Shown in pieces: positions 24,793 through 34,308 of a stretch of 64,000 nt of DNA. How positions within the stretch are numbered: the first letter of the stretch is position 1; the number at the start of each line of letters is the position of its first letter. The position numbers were made by a program, and so were the translations under genes. The stretch spans positions 118,795,028 through 118,859,027 of the forward strand of contig NC_079136.1 in the NCBI RefSeq assembly GCF_945859705.1, read 5' to 3'. Under the pieces are notes generated by a model that was given only the letters and a program-made list of their open reading frames with translations, had not been told where the DNA came from and ran no database searches. Origin of the DNA: Episyrphus balteatus (lineage: Eukaryota; Arthropoda; Insecta; Diptera; Syrphidae).

Positions 24793-25090
24793 TTTTGGGT
24801 CGTTGAATCCGAATCCCAAGTCCGTTTTGCCCCATCACGTCAGGGTTTCGAGATAACCTCAAAAAATGTTTTCTCTGATCTGGTTGTGCGAATATGTTAA
24901 TCATATAGTTTTTGGGTAGCTGAATCCAGATTCAAAGTCAGGTTTCCGAAAACTCCTCAAAAAAAATGTCAAAACTAAAAAAACAAAAGTTCTTATCTGG
25001 GGGTGTGAACATGTAAGTCGTATGTTTTTTGGGTTGCTTAAACCGAATCCAAAGTCAAAGGTTTTTGAAATATCCTCAAAAAATGTCAGA
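24793..25090. repeat. Three-copy tandem repeat, about 115 bp
   Basis: The phrase TTTTGGGT(C/A/T)G(T/C)T(G/T)AA-CCGAATCC-AAGTC begins near 24796, 24909 and 25025. Each copy continues with a TTTCGA(A/G)A-like phrase and CCTCAAAAAA(T)GT. Copies are well diverged. The array abuts the hAT remnant. Confidence 0.75.
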
Positions 25091-25915
25091 TAAGAACTTT
25101 TTTTTCTTCTAGAGCCAATGCCACAATAGAATTAGTCGAATCTATTGTGGAATTGGATCCTATATTTTTTAAAGAAGATGTAGCATGCTACTTATCTGAA
25201 TTACAAATTCACCTTTTCTTTTGCATCGATTGCTCAAATTTCGACAACATTACCAAAGAGGTATTTAAACTAAGAAGCGTAATTCCGTTAGCCTTCAAGT
25301 TAGTTTGCTACATTTTAACCGCTCCTGTGACGTCAGCTTCTTTTGAGCGGTCATTTAAACTTAAAATTGTTCTCAATTATACGCACGACCAAGGTTAAAT
25401 TCGTTGATGCTGCTATATTCCTCAAAAGATATAGTTGATAAAATTCAACTAAGCGAAGTTGTTGAAAAATGGGCATTGTTAAAACATCGCAGGGCTAAAC
25501 TTTAAATCAATAAACTTAAAATCAATTTTATGTAAATGTTTTATGTTAACTGTTTTGAAATTAATAACTTTAATTTTAAAGACTTAACAAATCAAAGACA
25601 AGAAATATTAAAGACTACAAATGTGCCTAATATATTTTCTTTTACCAAAAATATTTTTTTTTACTTTTAAAGAATGTATAAAGTTTTTTTTTTTTTTTTG
25701 TTTTGTTATTAAAGATTATTTATTATATTAATAATAAAATGCTTAATCGTGAAAATTATAGTTTTACTTCTTTTTTCTCTAAAACTATGATTCCCAATAT
25801 TATAAAAAAAAAATCGGATGCAGTCGGCAAATTCATAAATGAGTCGGCATTTCACTGAATCTCACCCTTCCCCCCCCCCCCCCCCCCCATGGCTTGGACC
25901 CTCGCAACGCCCCTG
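25090..25915 (+). mobile_element. hAT element remnant, 3' part
   Basis: It carries the C-terminus of a hAT transposase (25126-25504), about 410 bp of AT-rich tail, a run of 19 C at 25870-25888 and a terminus GGCTTGGACCCTCGCAACG then CCCCTG. Inverted, that terminus reads CAGGGGCGTTGCGAGGGTCC, a typical hAT end. No matching left end was found, so it is 5'-truncated or the left end has decayed. The next 8 bp are ATAATCAT, and no partner was seen. Confidence 0.75.
25126..25504 (+). pseudogene. hAT transposase C-terminal dimerisation domain, frameshifted
   Basis: The first frame gives NATIELVESIVELDPIFF, later KLVCYILTAPVTSASFERSF. This matches the hAT dimerisation core with its P.(T/S)...S.ERSFS motif. 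Near 25390 the match moves to another frame: ARPRLNSLMLLYSSKDIVDK, then EVVEKWALLKHRRAKL and a stop. Family members (ZMYM1/hAT-like) read RLSSL.LLSIE.DI and end close to this point. The domain that normally holds the DDE residues is missing, so this is a dead fragment. Upstream, TTTTTTTTCTTCTAG at 25112 looks like a splice acceptor but may be chance. Confidence 0.85.
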
Positions 25916-26396
25916 ATAATCATTAATATTAAATTAGTCATTGTATCAACGAAAAGTTAAAAAAAAAAAAATGTTGACAAAAATCTTATCTCTAATTTGT
26001 TTATATGCCTACGTAAAAATACCCTTCTATATAAGATTGTTATCAAGTTCGCTAAGCTTGTTTCTCCTTGTACATGATTTGTTACGAAACTATAAAATGT
26101 TTATATTATACAAATGCAGCGCCACTTAATAAATATTCTACTTCTCTCCGACATTTTTTAATATGTAAATTGTGACGCACTTATAGAATATTAAATAATA
26201 ATATCGCAATAAAAACAAACCCAACCCTACATTAACACATGATTATGAAACAAAATCCGACGGATGCACTCGTAAACGTCATAAAAACGTAACCGCATTT
26301 CCCGTTCCCGTCAATAAAACAATTTTTTTTAATTTAAAAAAAAATATCTTAAAAGCTCATAAAAAATAAAATACCTACTTCAAAAGACAGACTTAC
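25916..26396 (-). other. Probable first visible intron of the kinesin-like gene
   Basis: The minus strand begins GTAAGT at 26396 after the kinesin-like exon, so this stretch, and an unknown length to the left, is intron. No following exon was recognised within the window. The intron may therefore extend past position 1. Confidence 0.55.
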
Positions 26397-26853
26397 CTAA
26401 CGGCAACTCGCACGGATGTATCCTTATCGTCGCCGCCGTCTGAAGACATCTTCTTTTCAAAATTCGAAACTGTCGACGACGATGAACCACCGGCTAGACA
26501 GCAGCCCTGTGATGATGATCCAACAGTTCCCGTTGAACCAGCTGACGAAAGTGATGGCGACAAGGGTATTTGAATGATGTTGTTATGGTTGTTGATGATG
26601 GAGGCGGCCTCTGCTGATTGACTGCTGCTCTTCCCGCCTGAATCTTCAGCTGATGCTGCTGCATTAGCAATGGCGGTAATATTCTTTAACAATGGTATTC
26701 GAGTTGTTGTTTTTTTGTTGTTGAATGAGGATGATAAAGATGATGCATCTAATTCTTCACCTTTGGTGTTTTCGACTTCTTCAACACCGTCGCCGCCAAA
26801 CTCCTCGTCGTCCTCCTCTTCCTCCTCCGCCTCCGTGGGTGATGGAGTATCTT
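26397..26853 (-). CDS. Kinesin (KIF21/Klp31E-like) N-terminal exon, partial
   Basis: Reading leftward, the exon ends MSSDGGDDKDTSVRVAVR at a GTAAGT donor (26396), splitting the last Arg codon after two bases. VRVAVR is the first strand of the kinesin motor domain; family members continue IRP. The short acidic lead favours the KIF21/Klp31E branch of kinesin-4. The only in-frame ATG is at 26449. The same frame stays open upstream to a TAA at 26887 and encodes an acidic run (EEEEEEDDEE), then Ser/Ala/Asn-rich sequence. This part is much GC-richer than its surroundings, so it is probably coding, entered through an acceptor such as the AG at 26854-26855 behind a T-run. Otherwise it is 5' leader. 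The remainder of the motor is not in view. Confidence 0.65.
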
Positions 26854-27092
26854 CTTCCGTTTCGGACGCCGTTTTTAGAAATTTTTACACGTTAAAAAAA
26901 AAACAACAGGAATAGGAGTAAAACAACAACAAAACAAACAAACACAAATTTTGTCTTCCTTTTTAATGAGCTGTGTCACCTGGAAAGAACAGAAAGAAAA
27001 AAGATGAAAATTGAAAAATTGTATCAAAAGAAAATAAATAACAAAAAAAGACATAAAAACAAATGATGACATGTTGGTTTTGAAATAAATAA

Positions 27093-29123
27093 CACGGTGT
27101 TACAAAAATGAGGTTTTAAAATATACGCGGGCGGAGACCTATCAGGTTTTGTAGAGCTAGTCGCACTGAATACGAAACGGTATTTGAAAATCCCCTAACA
27201 CCCCCAAAATCTGGAGTTACGGGCAAAAAACGGTTTTTTGGACCTTCACCCATTGAAAAAATTCTAGCTTCGACAATTTTTTACCCATTTTCGATTTTTT
27301 TACAGTTTCTGATAGAAGATAAATATACCTTTTCAACAATGTATAAAACATGTAACTCGGTTAAACCACTTAGAATTTATAAGCTGTCAAAGTTCAAAAA
27401 TTCCATTTTTTTCGTCTTTTGCCCAAATTCGGCATCAATTTAAAGTATATGTTTTCAAAACAACATGCTATTTAAAAAATATATTCATAAACTATATCTA
27501 TTTTCCAATCAATCGAGGTATTTTTTATGAAAATCACTCCAAAATTGACTTAGAAAAAAAAAATTTTCGATTTCAACCCAGATACAGAAATTCGAACTTT
27601 TAGGTATAGAACAAAAATGTTGTTTCGGCACGTAGTAGGATAACCTGGGCGCCAGGATTTGATAACGGGTTTTTGTAGAGGAGCTCAATACAAACATTTT
27701 TTTCTTTGGAAAGGGGGTCTATCTCCCCCCGTTTAGGTGGGAGGGGCAGTTTTCTAAAAAAAAATTATCAAAATAAAAAAAAATTATTAAAAAACAACGG
27801 CAACACTTACAGTAATAAATGATACCATTTCCGAAAGGGAAAATTGTACATTTGATTCTAATTTTTAAATCAATATAACATAACCAATAGTTTTTGAAAT
27901 AATCGATTTCAAAAATAAAAATTGGCGAAAAAATTTTTTTTTAAACTCATTTTATACTATTTTTGTCTAGACTGTGAACTTAAGTAAACAAATTACTCAC
28001 ACAGAAAACTGCCTCAATTGATTCCTTATCGAACAGTGAAAACTATATGTTTCTATGTCTTCTAGTTTTTGAGAAAATTGAAAAATTATTTTATCAGATT
28101 TTTCTTTTTTCAAAATATTTTTTGTTTTTATTTGTTTTTATTTTTCAATTTTCTCAAAAACTAGAAGACATAGAAATATATAGTTTTCACTGTTCGATAA
28201 GGAATTAATTGAGGCAGTTTTCTGTTTAAGTAATTTATTTACTAAAATTCACAGTCTGGACATAAATAGTATAAAATGAGTTTTAAAATTTTTTTTCCCC
28301 CTATTTTTAACTTTGAAATCGATTATTTCAAAAACTATTGGTAATATTATATTGATTTAAAAACTAGAATCAAATGCACAATTTTGCCTTTTGGAAATGG
28401 TATCATTTATTACTGTTAGTGTTGCCGTTGTTTTTTAATAATTTTTTTTTATTTTGATAATTTTTTTTTAGAAAAATGCCCCTCCCACCTAAACGGGGGG
28501 AGATAGACCCCCCTTCCAAAGAAAAAAAATGTTTGTATTGAGCTCCTCTACAAAAACTCTTCATCAAATCTTGGCGCCCAACTTATCCTACTACGTGCCG
28601 AAACAACATTTTTGTTCTATACCTAAAAGTTCGAATTTCTGTATCTGGGTTGAAATCGAAAAATTTTTTTTTCTAAGCCAATTTTGAAGTGATTTTCATA
28701 AAAAATACCTCGATCAATTGGGAAATAGATATAGTTTAAGAATATATTTTTTTAATAGCATGTTGTTTTGAAAACATATACTTTAAATTGATGTCGAAGT
28801 TGGGCAAAAGACAAAAAAAATTGAATTTTTGAACTTTGACATCTTATAAATTCTAAGTGGATTAACCGAGTTACATGTTTTATACATTGTTAAAAAGGTA
28901 TATTTATCTTCTATCAGAAACTGTAAAAAAATCGAAAATGGGTAAAAAATTGTCGAAGCTAGAATTTTTTCAATGGGTGAAGGTCCAAAAAACCGTTTTT
29001 TGCCCGTAACTCCAGATTTTGGGGGTGTTAGGGGATTTTCAAATACCGTTTCGTATTCAGTGCGACTAGCTCTACAAAACCTGATAGGTCTCCGCCCGCG
29101 TATATTTTGAGTGTTACACCGTG
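27093..29123. mobile_element. Foldback element with simple 1-kb arms
   Basis: The left arm (27093 to about 28087) and right arm (about 28138-29123) are inverted copies around roughly 50 bp of T-rich spacer. The ends are CACGGTGTTACA and CACGGTGTAACAC, flanked by TAA on both sides (27090-27092, 29124-29126). Shared arm landmarks include ATATACGCGGGCGGAGACCT, GGGGGTCTATCTCC and AACAACGGCAACACTTACAG. Arms differ by scattered substitutions, so this copy is older than the 46.9-kb one. There is no coding region. Confidence 0.92.
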
Positions 29124-29126
29124 TAA

Positions 29127-29863
29127 TTATTCAACATTTTCATGTTTTCCTCAACAAAAGAAAAAAGTCGTATGCATGAATCTCAGGGCTTTTTTTTTCT
29201 TCATCTTCTTAAAAAAAAAAATAAACTTTGAGCAAAAAATAAACTTATTTTTATATATATGTATGTATTTAGCAGTCATAGCACGCACACGCATTTCATT
29301 GACAGCAGCCGCCTGTGAGTGCTTGGTGCCTGCATTTGGACGATTTTAGAGAGTGCGTGACAGATGCGAGTCCAACCAAGTATCTAATGTATATCTTTGA
29401 GGCTGCAAATTTGCCTGTAGGAAGAGCCCCCAGGTAAGATAGATAGATTCATTTAAACGCCATATAGATAGATAGATACCTACATTGAATCTTAAAGATG
29501 ATGATGAAAAGGCTTCTATTTCTGGCTTGTCGTATGGTAAATTAAAAATTAATTTTCAAAGTGCGATTGCCTTTGAAATGTATATACACAGACAACAGAT
29601 ACACAGATACTTTTGATAGAGTACGTTTTTGTGTGAGTTGTTTTTCAAGATTTTTTTGTTTAGATGAGTTCATTGTCTTTGAAGTGACCTGATCACCTAG
29701 ACAAGATTTTCTTAAGAGCTATAATGATTAATTCATTCAAGGTAAGTGTTTTGTAGACTCATGTTGGTATTTTGTGGAGTTCATCAGACTTTTGACAAAA
29801 CTAACTTAAAATTCGCAAACTTCTAGTGGAAATGAAAACCATTAAGAACTGTAAATAGTAAAC
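29127..29863. other. AT-rich stretch, no gene seen
   Basis: Holds (GATA)n-like runs near 29438-29477. No gene recognised. Confidence 0.5.
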
Positions 29864-29866
29864 TAT

Positions 29867-31183
29867 TGTCGTTTTCTTTCACTCCAATGAGAGTACCCTT
29901 TTAGTACTTATTTTTGCACTTTTGAAGGTTTTGTGTTCTTTGACGCCACAAAAGTGTAATTTTAGTACTACGGAGTACCCCGGATTTACTCCACACTTAT
30001 GAATTTGAAGTTTGACATTTTAAAATTTTGTTTGAAAAGTGAAAAATGCGAAAAGTTTTTTTTCAAACTCTTTTGTTATTAACAAAAACAACCATTATGA
30101 ATATATTTTCTATTGTATTATATTCGCCAGATATATTTCTTCCATTTTTTTCGTTAATTCTTCACTTTTTCCAAAATGAAATTGAAAACCGAATAAAAAA
30201 ATTTTTCAACCAGTGTTCTTCATCAATAACAAAAAAAAATCCTGTGCCATATAGCAAAAAAATCCCATTTTTTTTCTGCGTTGATGGGATATTTTTATTT
30301 TACAATTATCAAACTAAGGGTGTGTGTCAATTAGGCTGAAAACCCCGATCAGAAGCGTAATGAAAAATATACCAAAAGTAAAACTAAGTGCGCTTCTACA
30401 CGAAGACGCAAAGCGCGAGACGCACATAAGAGGAAGGTAGAAATAAAGTTCGAAAAAAAGGGAAGGAAGATTTTCTACCGTGAGTCTCCGGTAAAAAATG
30501 TTGTGACTCTTTTTGACGTTTCTCTTTGATCTTGTTCTTTTTTTGCTGTTCTGTTTTATTTTATTTCGTCGGTCGCGCAGTCTTCTTCGTCAGTTGTGTA
30601 TCATTTGCGTGTATAGTAACGTTTTTAATTTATTCAAAAGTTTTCGTTGCACATAGACCCCACTGGAGTTGTTTTTTTTTTTTTTTTGTACATTTTGGTG
30701 GTTTTTTTAGAATTAAAATACATAGTCTGCTTCTACAGGAAGACGTAAACGCACAAGATGCACATAAGAGCAAAGGAGAAATCGATCTTTCTCTCTCCCT
30801 TGTTCTTTATGTGCATCTTGTGCGTCTACGTCTTCTTGTAGAAGTCATCATACGAAAACAAGAACAAAATATAACCAAAGAAAATAACTGTCAAATTTGC
30901 GTCTTCAAAGAAATACTACGTGTAGAAGCGCGCGACGCACCGAAACGAAAATCAAAAGGAAATTTAAAGATAATTTTTGCGCCTTGCTTCTTCGTGAAGA
31001 AGCAGACTTATCAACGAACGCTTATTATGCTTCATAATGTTATTAATATTAATTTTTTTTTTTTTTTTCAATTCATAAAATTTTTCCTTAGGCCTGTTAT
31101 CACTATTTTTTTCATGAAAATTATCCATTTTTGCCTTGAGTAAAAATTTAGAGTACTCCTTAATAGAGTGAAAGAAAACGACA
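29867..31183. mobile_element. TGTCGTTTTCTTTCACTC-ended element
   Basis: The ends TGTCGTTTTCTTTCACTC and GAGTGAAAGAAAACGACA are perfect inverse copies of 18 bp, with TAT on both flanks (29864-29866, 31184-31186). Next to the left end is GAGTACCC, and next to the right end is GAGTACTCC. The 1.3-kb interior includes a separate hairpin near 30722-30850. A 205-codon frame inside is a low-complexity chance frame. Confidence 0.85.
30722..30850. repeat. Internal hairpin with GAAGACGT..ACGCACAAGATGCACATAA arms
   Basis: The left arm contains GTCTGCTTCTACAGGAAGAC and ACGCACAAGATGCACATAA. The right arm carries the inverse, TTATGTGCATCTTGTGCGT and GTCTTCTTGTAGAAG. Related GCTTCTACACGAAGACGC and GCTTCTTCGTGAAGAAGC motifs lie at about 30392 and 30986. 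This may be a smaller element nested in the 1.3-kb one. Confidence 0.75.
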
Positions 31184-31186
31184 TAT

Positions 31187-31723
31187 ATTGAAAATCGAAA
31201 AATTCAATTACTCGTAAAATTTAAAAAAAAAAATTGTTTCAAAATTTTTGTTTTTGGCAAGATTAAAAGCAAAAATTAACTATAGCCGTTTGCTAATTTT
31301 CACCCACTTGCAATTATCGTACCGAACTGAGAGAAGAAAAAAAATCGTAGGACAAAGGGGTCTATTTCCCTCCGGAAGGTGAATTTAAATAAAAAAATTG
31401 GCCTAACTTGAAAAAAAATTATTTAAAATTAAATCATCAAAAGTTATACTTAAATTTAAGATCAAATACCTTTTTGGTATCAATTTTGCTCAATTTCGAA
31501 CTCAATTTGTTATGTAAAAAATATTGAAAGAAGTAGGTAATCAACGCTTATCCTGCCGTTATCTGTAGCTTTTTTTGTATTCTCCATACTAATATCTTTC
31601 GGTAAACCAAATTAAATAACTTTTCGGTAAGAAATGCCCGATTTTTGATGCAAAACAGCACCAAATGCACCACTGTGTTGAGCGGCGCTCATTTTTGAGA
31701 TACATATAAGAAATTCAAGATGT
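31187..31723. other. AT-rich stretch with an old repeat relic
   Basis: GGGGTCTATTTCCCTCC at 31358 resembles the GGGGGTCTATCTCC block of the 27-29 kb foldback. The phrase at 31576-31665 (TATTCTCCATACTAATATCTTTC, then CTTTTCGGTAAGAAATG) is a diverged direct copy of 33352-33410. No gene seen. Confidence 0.5.
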
Positions 31724-31740
31724 CATAAGTTTTTTTTTAT

Positions 31741-32885
31741 CTTCTTCTTCTTTCTTTTTTCTCGGCGCTGTTATGATCTCGATGTCGAGGGGATCATAAC
31801 CTTCCCACGTTACTGCTTCACACTAGTGATCCGCCTGTGGGGTTCGCCGGGTTGACCTCAGAAATCGGCGGCAAGCCTCCCGGTTTTGTATTGTTCCGTT
31901 TCTGAGGCCAACTGAATGCTGGTGTTTTTGCATTTGCTTGTACCAGGAGTTTTTAGGCCTACCTTTCTTTTTATTTCGTGTTGGAACGTTATATGATATT
32001 GCTTTTTTGACGGGGTTCTCAGGATCTCTCCTTTGAACATGGCAATACCAACTGAGTCGGTCGTGTTCAATTTTTTGGGAGATGGTATTTTTAACATGAA
32101 GGCTTCTTCGGATCTTCGTACTTCTAATTCTATCAAGCTTTGTTACTCCTGCTGTCATGCGAAGCATCTTCATCTCAGCTGCCGTTAACTTACTCTCATA
32201 CTTTTTGTACATTGTCCAACATTGTGAACCGTATGTGAGTGCTGGACGCACAACTGCGGTGTAGAGCCTTCCTTTCAGCTTAGGGGGCATTTTTCGATCA
32301 CAGAAGATAGCAGAATTTTCCCGCCACTTCATCCACCCTACACTTACGCGATGATTGATATCGTCATCACAAGTACCTTCGTTATTTATCATAGACCCCA
32401 GATATTTAAACTTTTCACACTTGGGAAGCACTACACCATTCAAATAAATGTCAGGAATAGGCCTGTGTGGATCAGAAAATGGGCAGCATAGGTATTCTGT
32501 CTTTTTCGCGCTTATGCGGTACCCACTACCTTCTAGAACATCCACCCATACATCAAGTGCTCGTTGCAGGGATATCGGGTCTTCACTTATGATGGCTCCA
32601 TCGTCAGCAAAGAATAACTGATGCACTTTTGGGTCCGTCACTTTGCCTTGAAGCAGGTAATCAAGAACGGTAATAAAGAGCAGAGGACTCAAGACGCTTC
32701 CCTGGTGTACACCTACTGTGATTTCGAATTCTTCGGTGACTCCAGCTGCACATCTTACTTTAGTAACTGCTCCATCATACATGTCCATAATTATCCGCAC
32801 ATAGGTTTCCGGAACTCCTCGTTGTCTGAGGGCCACCCATATCAGATCTCGTGGTTGTCGATCGAATGCTTTTTCAAAAGTTTTT
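31741..32885 (-). pseudogene. 5'-truncated RTE-clade LINE, reverse transcriptase C-terminal half
   Basis: The minus-strand frame runs from the insertion edge (KTFEKAFDRQPRDLIW) through GVPETYVRIIMDMYDG, VGVHQGSVLSPLLF and the catalytic FADDGA box. It continues through the RTE-type tail (CEKFKYLGSMI, HRVSVGWMKWR, RPALTYGSQCWT) and ends near 31823. The endonuclease and the N-terminal half of the polymerase are absent, and the cut falls just inside motif A, so its catalytic Asp is lost. The remaining frame has no stop over about 350 codons, which implies a fairly recent insertion. Flanking direct repeats CATAAG(T)9-10AT lie at 31724-31740 and 32886-32903. Confidence 0.93.
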
Positions 32886-32903
32886 CATAAGTTTTTTTTT
32901 TAT

Positions 32904-34112
32904 ACTTTGATGAATTAAAAATATTAAAATCAATTAGAAAAATATATTTTGGTTAACCGAAAAACCGAACATTGAAATTTTTCACTGTCACGTTTTTTTA
33001 ATATTTACTTTAAAACATAGATACTTGGCAATCATAAACCCCAAAATATTAAATGTTGTATTAAAAAAAGCGATGTTAAAATTGTGCAAATTAAAAATCA
33101 ATTAAAAAAATTAATTAAAAATTGTGAAAAATTTTGTTTAACAAATTTGGTACTTTTTGGACTTTATTTTTAAAATTTTTTGATTTTCTTTTTTATTATT
33201 GAATATAAACAATTATATCTTTTTGACATGACTTTAGCCAAATTTCTAGCTTATAATAGTGTTTTGAAAAAGAAAACTCTATTTAAATGCTTAATTCTGT
33301 CCGCCATTTTGGATCCGTCATTATTAAATAAATAAAAGTTGGCAGTTTTTTTTCGTATTTTCGATACTAATACCTTTCACGGTACTTAATTTCATGACTT
33401 TTCGTCAAGAAATGACCGTGCAAACGAATTTTGACGGCAAAAACGAAGAATTTCCTTCACTGACAAAATCTTTGAAATTCATTTTTCAATCAAAAATCAA
33501 CGAAAGAAAAAATAGTTGTTTTTGAAAAAGTTGTTTCGGAAAAAATAATACAAACAAAATAAAAAAAAAAATAAAACAAAAAAACCTTTTTTTTTGTTTT
33601 TTGAAGAAAAAAAAACAATTTTTAAAAAATTGTGAGAAAATTATAACAAAACTTATGCAAAATAAATAGAAATCCGTAAAAAGGTAAAAAATTATTAAGA
33701 AACAATATTGAGAAAAAATAAAACATTTTTTTTTTTTTTGAGAAAAAATAAAAAAAAAAATTAAAATTAAATTTGCGTATAAAAAATTTAAAAAAAAAAA
33801 TTTAAAAAAAAATTTAAAAAAAAACGGAATATTTTGACCCAATTGATAGAAATAAAATGAACTTTACGATTCAAATACTAGTGGAATAGTTTTCTCGTAT
33901 ATTGAAAAAATTGGCTCTGGCATTTATTGAAAATATTAAAATAATGACCCTTTTTTGTTCAAAATTTGGCAAGAAGTATTTTTTACATAAAAAAATGCAT
34001 AAAATAAAAAAGTTAAATAAAAAAAAAAAAAAAATTATAAAAAAACTTACAAAATCAAAACTTTATGAAGTCAAACGACTTTAAAAAAGCAATAGAGTTT
34101 ACTAACTAAAGA
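32904..34112. other. Very A/T-rich stretch, no gene seen
   Basis: Long A and T homopolymers, especially 33540-34060. The 118-codon frame on the minus strand at 33486-33842 is Phe/Lys low complexity. 33340-33460 is a diverged copy of 31560-31690. Confidence 0.55.
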
Positions 34113-34308
34113 GACCCTGTTCAGACCTACAATTTCGTATTTTTTTGACATTAAAAAAAACATGAATGATTGTTTTTTTTTTTCACAACCGAACGAGCGG
34201 CTTGCTTGGTGGTGGGTGCTGACTAAACGACTTTGCGGGCGGCTTGAGGTCGTAATTTTTGTCAAAAAAAAAACAAAAAAATACGATATTGTAGTTCTGA
34301 GCAGGGTC
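34113..34308. mobile_element. 196-bp MITE with GACCCTG(T/C)TCAGA ends
   Basis: The left end is GACCCTGTTCAGACCTACAA followed by TTTCGTATTTTTTTGAC. The right end inverts to GACCCTGCTCAGAACTACAA and TATCGTATTTTTTTG. A GC-richer loop lies between the arms. It has no coding capacity, and short frames across it are shadows. Confidence 0.82.

Noticed and set aside
30526..31143. 205-codon plus-strand frame, the second longest in the window
   Set aside because: It is Phe-rich, runs through a hairpin and homopolymers inside an inverted-repeat element, and shows no domain.
33486..33842. 118-codon Phe-rich minus-strand frame
   Set aside because: It is the translation of A-rich low-complexity DNA.
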